Source of the DNA: Mucilaginibacter paludis DSM 18603
GTDB lineage: Bacteria; Bacteroidota; Bacteroidia; Sphingobacteriales; Sphingobacteriaceae
Assembly: GCF_000166195.2 (NCBI RefSeq)
Contig: NZ_CM001403.1
Coordinates: 7,180,877 to 7,244,876 of the forward strand
Direction of reading: 5' to 3'
DNA: 64,000 nt
Both the position numbers and the translations under genes were made by a program. Numbering within the stretch: the first letter of the stretch is position 1; every line of letters begins with the position of its first letter. Below the pieces are notes generated by a model. It saw nothing but the letters and a program-made list of their open reading frames with translations. It did not search any database and was not told the origin of the DNA. Positions 41,224 through 48,790 of the stretch are shown one piece after another.

Positions 41224-42549
41224 TTACATCGATTCTACCAGTTCCTGATAATAATCAAGCCCTAAGTGCGTAATCAAATCTTCGCCCATCATATGGCGCA
41301 GCGTATTTTGTAATTTAATGAGTTGTTTAAAAATATCGTGCTCTGGTTTTAAACCGGGCGCGGTTTGCGGCGATTTTAAGTAGAATGATAACCATTCCTG
41401 TATACCGCTCATATCCGCACGTTTAGCCAGATCCATAAACAAAGCCAGATCCAAAACAATAGGCGCTGCCAGAATTGAATCGCGGCATAAGAAGTTGATC
41501 TTGATCTGCATCTCGTAGCCTAACCAGCCAAAGATGTCGATATTATCCCAGCTCTCTTTATTATCGCCACGGGGCGGATAATAATTGATGCGTACCTTAT
41601 GGTACATATCGCCATACAGCTCGGGGTTTATTTCCGGTTGGAAAATCTCTTCCAGAACGCTCAGTTTTGATACTTCTTTAGTTTTAAAGTTATCGGGGTC
41701 ATCTAATACCCAGCCATCGCGGTTGCCTAAAATATTGGTTGAAAACCAGCCTTTTACACCCAATGCCCGGGCAGTTAAGCCCGGAGCCAAAATAGTTTTC
41801 ATTAAGGTTTGGCCGGTTTTAAAATCTTTACCTGCAATAGGGGTGTTGGTTAGTTTTGATAGCTCCACCAATGCAGGTATATCAACAGTAAGGTTAGGCG
41901 CGCCATTAGCAAAAGGGATTCCTAACTTTAATGCAGCATAAGCATAGATCATGCTGGGCGCAATACGCTCGTCGTTATTTTGCAGCGCCTGCTCAAAATT
42001 AGCCAGGTTTTGATGGATTTCCGATTCCTCGAAATAAATTTCGGTAGAGCCGCACCAAACCAATACCACGCGGTTTAAGTTGTGTTTTTCCTTAAAGTTT
42101 TCAATATCTGCAATAACCTGTTGTGCCAGGTCGTAGCGGGTAGTAAACTCCTTGATATGGGTACCTGTTAAGTTTTTAACATAGTTATGATCAAAGGCGG
42201 CCTTCATGGGTACGATGGCTTCCAATGGCTCTTTAACGGCATCTAACAGGTGCTGATCCAGCACCTTTGCGTTTGATGCTGCCTGGTATACGTTATCTGC
42301 ATAAACATCCCATCCGCCAAATACAATGTCGTTCAGATCGGCCAGGGGGACAAAGTCTTTTATCTTGGGGTAGCGGTTATCCGTTCTTTTCCCTAAACGG
42401 ATACTGCTCATCTGCGTCAATGAGCCTATCGGTTTTGAAATTCCTTTTTTTACAGCTTCAACCCCTGCAATGAGTGTTGTAGCAACAGCGCCTAAACCCG
42501 GAATCAGGATACCTAATTTTCCTTCGGCTGGTTCAATGTTAGTTTTCAT
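41224..42549 (-). CDS. ino1: Myo-inositol-1-phosphate synthase
   Basis: NAD-dependent isomerisation of glucose-6-phosphate to 1L-myo-inositol-1-phosphate. The 441-residue protein has the Rossmann start LGILIPGLGAVATTLIAG (~12-29). The catalytic domain has IAGKDFKTGQTLMKTI (~240-255), LGNRDGWVLDDPDNF, SKLSVLEEIF, and IKINFLCRDSILAAPIVLDLALF (~360-382), equivalent to the active-site lysine regions of yeast Ino1. It supplies the inositol head group for the adjacent lipid genes. It lies 99 nt downstream of the epimerase gene. Confidence 0.95.
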   Translation of the reverse strand: MKTNIEPAEGKLGILIPGLGAVATTLIAGVEAVKKGISKPIGSLTQMSSIRLGKRTDNRYPKIKDFVPLADLNDIVFGGWDVYADNVYQAASNAKVLDQHLLDAVKEPLEAIVPMKAAFDHNYVKNLTGTHIKEFTTRYDLAQQVIADIENFKEKHNLNRVVLVWCGSTEIYFEESEIHQNLANFEQALQNNDERIAPSMIYAYAALKLGIPFANGAPNLTVDIPALVELSKLTNTPIAGKDFKTGQTLMKTILAPGLTARALGVKGWFSTNILGNRDGWVLDDPDNFKTKEVSKLSVLEEIFQPEINPELYGDMYHKVRINYYPPRGDNKESWDNIDIFGWLGYEMQIKINFLCRDSILAAPIVLDLALFMDLAKRADMSGIQEWLSFYLKSPQTAPGLKPEHDIFKQLIKLQNTLRHMMGEDLITHLGLDYYQELVESM

Positions 42550-42648
42550 TAGATATAAATTGTTTTTATAAGATTAAACTATCGTTTACATACCCTTGCG
42601 GATATCGGTAGTTCTATAGATGTGATATTAACTTTGTATTAATAAATA

Positions 42649-43638
42649 TTAAAGCCAATTGTTTTTTTTGTACCATGCAAAGGTCGTTTCTAAACCCTTA
42701 TTCAAGTCATACGCGGGTAAATAATTTAAATCGCGACTAATATTTTCTATGTCGCATATCCAGTTGGCTGCGTTTAGTTCGTCTAATTTTTCAATATTGA
42801 GCGCAGGGGTTTTGTTACTCCGGGCGTAAACCTTCTCGAGCACACCAGCTAAAACTTTGATTACTACAACGGGTAAATGTACTTTATATGTTTTTTTATT
42901 TAGAATTTGTTTCGTGAAGTCGGCAAGGGCATACCTGCTGTAGGCTTTGCCATCACTTACATTGTAGGTTTTGCCTGTAATAGGCGATTGGAGTGCTTTT
43001 ACAGCTATATTGGCCAGGTCGCTAACATACACAAAGCTAAGGCGTTGCTCAATTTTGCCAATGTAAGGCTCAAAGCCCTTGCTAAACTGTTTTAAAATAA
43101 TGTAAATTCCGGTATCCCTGGGGCCGTATACTGCCGTTGGCCTCAATGTAATCAGCGGGAGTTGGGGTATGCTAAGCAATTTTTGTTCAGCCAGTAATTT
43201 ACTGCGCCCGTAAGCTGTTACGGGGCGGGGCGGGGTATCGTCCTCAATAATGCCGTTAATGGTTAACAACGGGCCAAGTGCAGCAAGGCTGCTTAAAAAT
43301 ACAAACTTTTTTAAAGGGATATTGGCCTGGCTTGCTGCCAGGGCCAGGTTGTAGGTGTATTGGGCGTTTATCCGGTTATAATCCTGCTGGGTTTTGGCGG
43401 CTGTTACACCCGCCGCATGGATAATGTAAGTATATTGCTTTTCTTCGAGTTCCTTTTTCAGCGCATCAACGTCTTCGAAATTGATGTCGGTATATTGGAT
43501 ATCAAACTCTTTAAGATGGTCGGTTTTGCTTGTATGTCTAACTGCTGCAAATATTTCAAGGTTGTTTATTAGGGCATGTTCAATTAAATGATATCCTACA
43601 AAACCACTTGCACCGGTTATTAAAACCCGTTCCTTCAT
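42649..43638 (-). CDS. NAD-dependent epimerase/reductase (candidate ceramide reductase CerR)
   Basis: Extended short-chain dehydrogenase of 329 residues. The NAD(P) site GASGFVGYHL is at residues 8-17; the Ser of FLSSLAAL and the Tyr-x3-Lys of AYGRSKLLAE complete the active site; RPTAVYGPRDTG is the substrate-domain motif. By position with serine palmitoyltransferase and the GNAT gene it matches the bacterial ceramide pathway described in Caulobacter and Bacteroidota, in which such a protein reduces the 3-keto group after N-acylation. An epimerase role on nucleotide sugars is the alternative. It lies one base after the GNAT gene. Confidence 0.78.
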   Translation of the reverse strand: MKERVLITGASGFVGYHLIEHALINNLEIFAAVRHTSKTDHLKEFDIQYTDINFEDVDALKKELEEKQYTYIIHAAGVTAAKTQQDYNRINAQYTYNLALAASQANIPLKKFVFLSSLAALGPLLTINGIIEDDTPPRPVTAYGRSKLLAEQKLLSIPQLPLITLRPTAVYGPRDTGIYIILKQFSKGFEPYIGKIEQRLSFVYVSDLANIAVKALQSPITGKTYNVSDGKAYSRYALADFTKQILNKKTYKVHLPVVVIKVLAGVLEKVYARSNKTPALNIEKLDELNAANWICDIENISRDLNYLPAYDLNKGLETTFAWYKKNNWL

Positions 43639-43639
43639 A

Positions 43640-44758
43640 TTAGATATCCTTCTCGTAGATGCGGTACTTTTTATAGGGATCGCCCTTGATGGCCATAATG
43701 GCTTCGTTAATCATGGTATTGTTTTCTAAGGTCCAACCGGCTTCAGCGTGCAAAAGGCCTTTTCTTTTATATTCTTTTATAATGCCGCCATACAAACAAG
43801 CCTCGATCCCCATTTTACGGTATCCGTCCACAACGCCCAGAGCATATATTCGTAAGCTTTTAATTTTTCGCCTGTTGAGCAAAAGTTTAAAAATACCTGT
43901 CGGAAACAAACGTCCCTTTTTAATTTTCTGAAAAATTTCGTTGTAATTGGGTAAAGCTAAACCAAAGCCAATCAGTTTACCGTTTTGCTCTGCTACCAAA
44001 ACAAAATCAGGGTCGAGTATCAGTTTAAGATCCTTTGCCAGGTAATCAAACTCATCATCGGTCAGGGGCACAAAACCGCTGTTTTTGTCCCAGGCCGAAT
44101 TGTAAACCTCGCGCAGTTTGGCCGCTTCTTCTTTAAAGTTTTTTAAATTTACTTTACGAATGATGATGTTGTTGCGCTTCAGCCTCTCGTGCAAGGCATT
44201 TAAAAGGCGAACTGACTTATCATCATAATTATCGCCATCCCAATGCCAGGCTATCAGGTCTATTTGTTTTGAGTACCCTGCCCGTTCAATTAATTGCGCG
44301 TAATAGGGGGCATTGTAGGTCATCATTAAAAAAGGAGCACTATCAAAGCCTTCTATTAATAAACCACAGGCTTCGTTGGTAGAAAAATTAACCGGACCTA
44401 TTATTTTTTGATCAACCTTTCTGTCTTTTAACCATTGTGTGGCTGCGGCAAAAAGCTGGTTGGCCGTTTCCTGATCGTTGATGCAATCAAAAAAGCCCCA
44501 AAAACCATCGTTCCTTTTATTAAAGTTATTATGGTTATTGTTCAAAATGGCAGCTATGCGCCCTACAATCCTATCGCCATCATAAGCTAAAAAACATTGT
44601 AACGACGAATGCTTATGGAACGGATGGGTGGTTAACAGATCCCGTTGAGCAATAAAGAGTTCAGGGACATAGTTAGGATCGTTTTTATATAATTCGTGCG
44701 GAAAATCAATAAAAGAAGCCAACTCTTTTTTTGACTTTACCGGAACTATTTGTATCAT
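43640..44758 (-). CDS. GNAT-fold acyltransferase (candidate bacterial ceramide synthase)
   Basis: A 372-residue GCN5-related protein, larger than normal acetyltransferases. It has an N-terminal segment typical of this subgroup (ELYKNDPNYVPEL, HPFHKHSSLQCFLAY, RIVGRIAAILN, FFDCINDQE) and a C-terminal GNAT core (LVAEQNGKLIGFGLALPN and ALGVVDGYRKMGIEACLYGGIIKEY). Proteins of this kind next to serine palmitoyltransferase act as bacterial ceramide synthases in Caulobacter, N-acylating the sphingoid base. That is inferred here from architecture and position. It overlaps the SPT stop by 4 nt. Confidence 0.78.
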   Translation of the reverse strand: MIQIVPVKSKKELASFIDFPHELYKNDPNYVPELFIAQRDLLTTHPFHKHSSLQCFLAYDGDRIVGRIAAILNNNHNNFNKRNDGFWGFFDCINDQETANQLFAAATQWLKDRKVDQKIIGPVNFSTNEACGLLIEGFDSAPFLMMTYNAPYYAQLIERAGYSKQIDLIAWHWDGDNYDDKSVRLLNALHERLKRNNIIIRKVNLKNFKEEAAKLREVYNSAWDKNSGFVPLTDDEFDYLAKDLKLILDPDFVLVAEQNGKLIGFGLALPNYNEIFQKIKKGRLFPTGIFKLLLNRRKIKSLRIYALGVVDGYRKMGIEACLYGGIIKEYKRKGLLHAEAGWTLENNTMINEAIMAIKGDPYKKYRIYEKDI

Positions 44759-45960
44759 ATTTTCTCTTTAACAGTGCTTACACCAACAGTTTTAAATGCC
44801 TTTGACAACTTATCAACCGCTTCTTCTATCTGGCTGAAAGTGTGTGTAGCCATTAGCGAGAAACGAAGTAAAGATGAATCGGAAGGGACCGCTGGTGATA
44901 CTACCGGGTTAACAAAAATCCCTTGTGATTGTAAAATGTTGGTAGTTTGGAAAGTTTTGGCGTTATCTCTTACATAAATAGGTAGTATCGGACTTTCGCT
45001 TGGGCCCATATCAAAACCTTCATCATTGAGCAACATTTTGGCGTAGTGCGTGTTTTTCCAAAGGTTTTCGATGTGATGGGGCTCGGTTTCAATAATATCC
45101 AGGGCGGCTATAACACTTGCAACAGAGGCCGGGGTCATGCTGGCGCTAAATATAAGCGAACGTGCTTTATGTTTGATATACTCGATGGTATCTTTATCAG
45201 CTGCAATAAAACCGCCTAACGAAGCAAACGACTTACTGAAGGTACCCATAATCAGGTCTACTTTATCCGTCATGCCAAAATGCGAAGCGGTGCCTGCTCC
45301 TTTATGGCCTATTACGCCTAAGCTATGCGCGTCGTCAACCATAATGTTGGCGCCAAACTCGTCGGCTATATCTGACAGTTCGGGTAGCTTTACAATATCG
45401 CCTTCCATACTGAAAATCCCGTCAACTGCAATCAGTTTAACGGCTTCATCGGGCAGGTTTTTTAATTTTTGGCGTAAATCGTCCATATCGTTGTGGGCGA
45501 ATTTAATAACGCGAGAAAACGACAGGCGGCTACCGTCAATTATAGAAGCATGATCATACTCATCTAATATCAAATAATCGTTACGGCCGGTGATGCACGA
45601 TAATACGCCCAAATTTACCTGGAAACCCGTACTGAAAATTACAGCAGCCTCTTTACCTACATATTTGGCAAGCCTGTTTTCAAGCTCGATATGGATATCA
45701 AGTGTGCCGTTTAAAAATCTTGAACCAGCACAGCCAGTGCCATATTTATCAATCGCTCTTTTAGATGCTTCTTTGATTTTAGGGTGATTTGTTAAGCCCA
45801 GGTACGAATTGGACCCGAACATTAAAACACGCTTACCATCAATAATTACTTCCGTATCCTGACCTGACTCAATAGGCCTGAAGTACGGATACAATCCTGC
45901 TTCTTTAATCGAAGTTGCATCTTGAAATTGAGCAACTTTTTCATGTAGTCTTTTACCCAT
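44755..45960 (-). CDS. spt: Serine palmitoyltransferase
   Basis: PLP-dependent condensation of serine with palmitoyl-CoA to 3-ketosphinganine, the first step of sphingolipid synthesis. The 401-residue soluble alpha-oxoamine synthase shows NSYLGLTNHP (~51-60), GTGCAGSRFLNGT (~74-86), DEYDHASIIDG, VDDAHSLGVIG, and the PLP lysine K243 in GTFSKSFASLGG. The length and motifs fit Sphingobacterium SPT; KBL and BioF belong to the same family, but the neighbouring ceramide genes favour SPT. It is the first gene of the SPT-GNAT-epimerase unit. Confidence 0.92.
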   Translation of the reverse strand: MGKRLHEKVAQFQDATSIKEAGLYPYFRPIESGQDTEVIIDGKRVLMFGSNSYLGLTNHPKIKEASKRAIDKYGTGCAGSRFLNGTLDIHIELENRLAKYVGKEAAVIFSTGFQVNLGVLSCITGRNDYLILDEYDHASIIDGSRLSFSRVIKFAHNDMDDLRQKLKNLPDEAVKLIAVDGIFSMEGDIVKLPELSDIADEFGANIMVDDAHSLGVIGHKGAGTASHFGMTDKVDLIMGTFSKSFASLGGFIAADKDTIEYIKHKARSLIFSASMTPASVASVIAALDIIETEPHHIENLWKNTHYAKMLLNDEGFDMGPSESPILPIYVRDNAKTFQTTNILQSQGIFVNPVVSPAVPSDSSLLRFSLMATHTFSQIEEAVDKLSKAFKTVGVSTVKEKI

Positions 45961-46295
45961 GTATGTTAACCCTACTTAAAATTTTTGTAAAAATACCACG
46001 AAAATCCTAATATCCCGCTCGTTGCTTTATAATTTTTTAACATTACATTGTTTCGGCTCGTATTTTCGGATGACAAATTAATCGCTTTTATTGCTAATAA
46101 TAAAAACCAAAATGATCTTTTTACTTTAATATAACGATACGGTTATAAAGCGGGGCCGGAAAAAAATGTATTTGTAATAATGCTGTCACAACAAACGCTC
46201 TGGCATGACGTATTAGTAATTTTTTGACCAAATTGGTAAAAAAATCTAAATTAATGAATTTAATTTGTGAATTAAATGAAGTGCCCTAAAAACTT
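45961..46295. other. Divergent promoter region between spt and the RND efflux operon
   Basis: 335 bp of AT-rich DNA between oppositely oriented operons. No exact TANNTTTG was found for spt. On the efflux side, TTAATTTG at 46260-46267 (7 of 8 matches), with TTGG at 46233-46236, is a weak candidate. It contains the 27-bp near-palindrome listed next. Confidence 0.4.
46219..46245. promoter_or_regulatory. 27-bp near-perfect palindrome, operator candidate
   Basis: It is centred at 46232, with core ACCAAATTGGT (46227-46237) flanked by T and A runs; 12 of 13 paired positions are complementary. It lies about 50 bp before the efflux gene start and overlaps the presumed -33 region, the usual place for a repressor site. 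No TetR or MarR gene is adjacent. Confidence 0.5.
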
Positions 46296-47630
46296 ATGAA
46301 AAAATCCTTTTACCAGATTTTAGCCATTATATCAAGCTGTTTTTTATCAACCTCTTTGTTTGCGCAAGTAAAATCCGACACATCTTCACTATCAACAGTG
46401 TCATTACAGCAATGTATAGGCTTTGCTCTCCGCAATCAGCCAGTAACCAGGCAAGCCAGTTTAGACGAGCAAATTAACGAACGAAACATAGGTATAGCCC
46501 TTGCAGATTGGCTTCCGCAGGTTAGCGCTACAGGCAATGCGCAGCATTACTTTCAAATGCCGGTTACTTATTTTAATAACAACTTTGTAACATCGGGTGC
46601 CCAAAACTCATCCACTTTATCCTTACAAGCCAATCAGGTTATTTACAATAGTACAGTAGCGCTGGCAGCCCGCACCTCTAAATACAGCCGCGAGTACTAC
46701 AAGGAGAATACCTTAAGCAGCCAGATCAATGTGGTATCTGATGTGAGTAAGGCCTTTTATGATGTGCTGCTATCGCAAAAGCAATTATCCATTATTAACG
46801 AGGATATCATACGCCTGCAACGCAGTTTAAAAGATGCTTACGCACAATATCAAGGCGGCATAGTTGATAAAATAGACTACAAGCAGGCTACCATTGCTTT
46901 AAATAATGAGCTGTCCAGCCGCAAGCAGTCGGAGGAGGCTATTCACAGCAAAATTGCTTATTTGAAACAAATAATGGGCTTCGCTCCCGAAAAGCCCATG
47001 CAGCTGGCCTATGATTCTACCCAGTTAGAGCGGGAAACGCTAATAGATACCAACCAGGTTTTAGATGTAAACAACCGCATCGAATACAAATTGTTATCAA
47101 CCCAAAAAACATTGCAAAATTTAAATGTGGACTATTATAAATGGAACTTTTTGCCATCGGTATCTGCCTTTGGTAACTATAACCTGGCTTACTTTAACCC
47201 TCATCTGCAAGATTTGTACACCCGCTCGTTCCCCAACTCATTGGTAGGCTTAAATTTTTCGATCCCTATTTTCCAGGGAACCAAGCGCCTCCAGAATTTA
47301 AGTAAAGCTAAATTACAGGTTGAGCGTGCCGATCTGGACCTCATCAATACCCGCAACGTTATCAGTACGCAGTATACGCAGGCTTTGGCAGGTTATAAAA
47401 GCAACTACAACGAGTATAAAATACTAAAGCAAAATGTTGAATTAGCTAAGGATGTATATAATGTAGTGAGCCTGCAATACCGCGAAGGCATCAAAACTTA
47501 TTTAAATGTAATTAACGCACAATCAGATCTGCGTACATCGGAGCTTAATTACTATAATGCTTTATTTAACGTGCTATCAACCAAAATAGACTTACAAAAA
47601 TCACTCGGAACACTTTCTATCCAATATTAA
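46296..47630 (+). CDS. TolC-like outer-membrane efflux protein
   Basis: Outer-membrane channel of 444 residues. After a signal peptide (MKKSFYQILAIISSCFLSTSLFAQ) come two OEP domains with long coiled-coil segments and the typical repeats (LQQCIGFALRNQP near 35; LQYREGIKTYLNVINAQSDL near 390-410). It forms the exit duct for the RND pump encoded downstream. It is first in the operon; the membrane fusion gene follows after 14 nt. Many such operons place the outer-membrane gene last, so this order is a variant common in Bacteroidota. Confidence 0.93.
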   Translation: MKKSFYQILAIISSCFLSTSLFAQVKSDTSSLSTVSLQQCIGFALRNQPVTRQASLDEQINERNIGIALADWLPQVSATGNAQHYFQMPVTYFNNNFVTSGAQNSSTLSLQANQVIYNSTVALAARTSKYSREYYKENTLSSQINVVSDVSKAFYDVLLSQKQLSIINEDIIRLQRSLKDAYAQYQGGIVDKIDYKQATIALNNELSSRKQSEEAIHSKIAYLKQIMGFAPEKPMQLAYDSTQLERETLIDTNQVLDVNNRIEYKLLSTQKTLQNLNVDYYKWNFLPSVSAFGNYNLAYFNPHLQDLYTRSFPNSLVGLNFSIPIFQGTKRLQNLSKAKLQVERADLDLINTRNVISTQYTQALAGYKSNYNEYKILKQNVELAKDVYNVVSLQYREGIKTYLNVINAQSDLRTSELNYYNALFNVLSTKIDLQKSLGTLSIQY

Positions 47631-47644
47631 TACAATACTTAGCT

Positions 47645-48775
47645 ATGAACAAAAGATACGTTTATTTAATAGGCCCTGTAGCATTGCTGGCGTGGGTATC
47701 GTGCAAGCAACCGGCAAAGCAAAATGCCGCTTTGCCGCCAACAGCTGTTAATGTTGTAGCCGCAGAAAAAGCAAGCGCTATATATTATGATCAATATCCC
47801 GGTACTGTTATAGCTTTAAACAGTGTTGAATTGCGATCGCAAGTGGCGGGCTACCTCACCGGAATATTTTTTAAAGAAGGTGACGTGGTTGAAAAGGGAA
47901 AACCTCTTTACGAAATTGACCGCAGAAAATACCAGTCAGCTTACTTGCAGGCTCAGGCTAATTTGAGCAGTGCCGAGGCCAGTTTGGTAAGGTCGCAAAA
48001 GGATGCCGACCGTTATAACCAGCTTTTAAAGCAGGATGCGGTTGCCAAACAACTGGTTGATAATGCAGTAGCCACCCTGGCCAGCAGCAAAAGCCAGGTT
48101 GAATCGGCAAGGGCCGGTGTGGTATCGGCCAAAACCGATCTGGATTACTCGCTTATCAGAGCACCTTTTACTGGTAGGATAGGCATATCCCAGGTTAAAT
48201 TAGGCGCGCAGATTAGTACAGGAACAACTTTATTAAACACCATATCCAGTGAAGACCCAATAGCGGTTGATTTTGTTGTGGACGAAAAAGATATTTCAAG
48301 ATTCTCATCCATGGAAGGCAAAACAGTAGGCAAGGCCGATTCTACTTTTATGTTGGCTTTGTCTGACGGTACCTTGTACCAACAGCCCGGTAAAATATTG
48401 GTGGTTGACAGGGGGGTAGATAACCAGTCGGGAACGATTAAGGTGCGGATCCAGTTTCCTAACCCTAAAAAGCAGTTGATAACCGGCATGAGCTGCGTTT
48501 TAAAGGTATTGAACCAGCAATCGGGCGTACAGGTTTTAGTACCTTACAAGGCCATTACCGAGCAAATGGGCGAGTTTTTTGTATTTGTATCGCAAGATAC
48601 GATAGCCAAGCAACATAAAGTGCAGGTAGGGCCGCGTGTAGGTAATAAGATAGTGATATTGAGCGGGGTTAAAGAAGGCGATAAAATAGTTACCGAAGGT
48701 TTGAACCGCTTGCGCGATGGTGGCAAAATACAAATAGGTGCGCCTGCTCAACAGACGCAGGGTCAACAGAAATAA
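47645..48775 (+). CDS. RND efflux periplasmic adaptor lipoprotein (AcrA/MexA type)
   Basis: Membrane fusion protein of 376 residues. The lipoprotein signal MNKRYVYLIGPVALLAWVSC has its lipobox Cys at residue 20. The lipoyl half-motif GYLTGIFFKEGDVVEKGKPLYEID is at about 75-98, the alpha-helical hairpin at ~100-150, the beta-barrel with IRAPFTGRIGISQV, and the membrane-proximal domain to the end. It bridges the inner-membrane pump and the TolC-like channel. It lies 15 nt before the pump gene. Confidence 0.93.
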   Translation: MNKRYVYLIGPVALLAWVSCKQPAKQNAALPPTAVNVVAAEKASAIYYDQYPGTVIALNSVELRSQVAGYLTGIFFKEGDVVEKGKPLYEIDRRKYQSAYLQAQANLSSAEASLVRSQKDADRYNQLLKQDAVAKQLVDNAVATLASSKSQVESARAGVVSAKTDLDYSLIRAPFTGRIGISQVKLGAQISTGTTLLNTISSEDPIAVDFVVDEKDISRFSSMEGKTVGKADSTFMLALSDGTLYQQPGKILVVDRGVDNQSGTIKVRIQFPNPKKQLITGMSCVLKVLNQQSGVQVLVPYKAITEQMGEFFVFVSQDTIAKQHKVQVGPRVGNKIVILSGVKEGDKIVTEGLNRLRDGGKIQIGAPAQQTQGQQK

Positions 48776-48790
48776 TTTAAGAAGCTAAGG

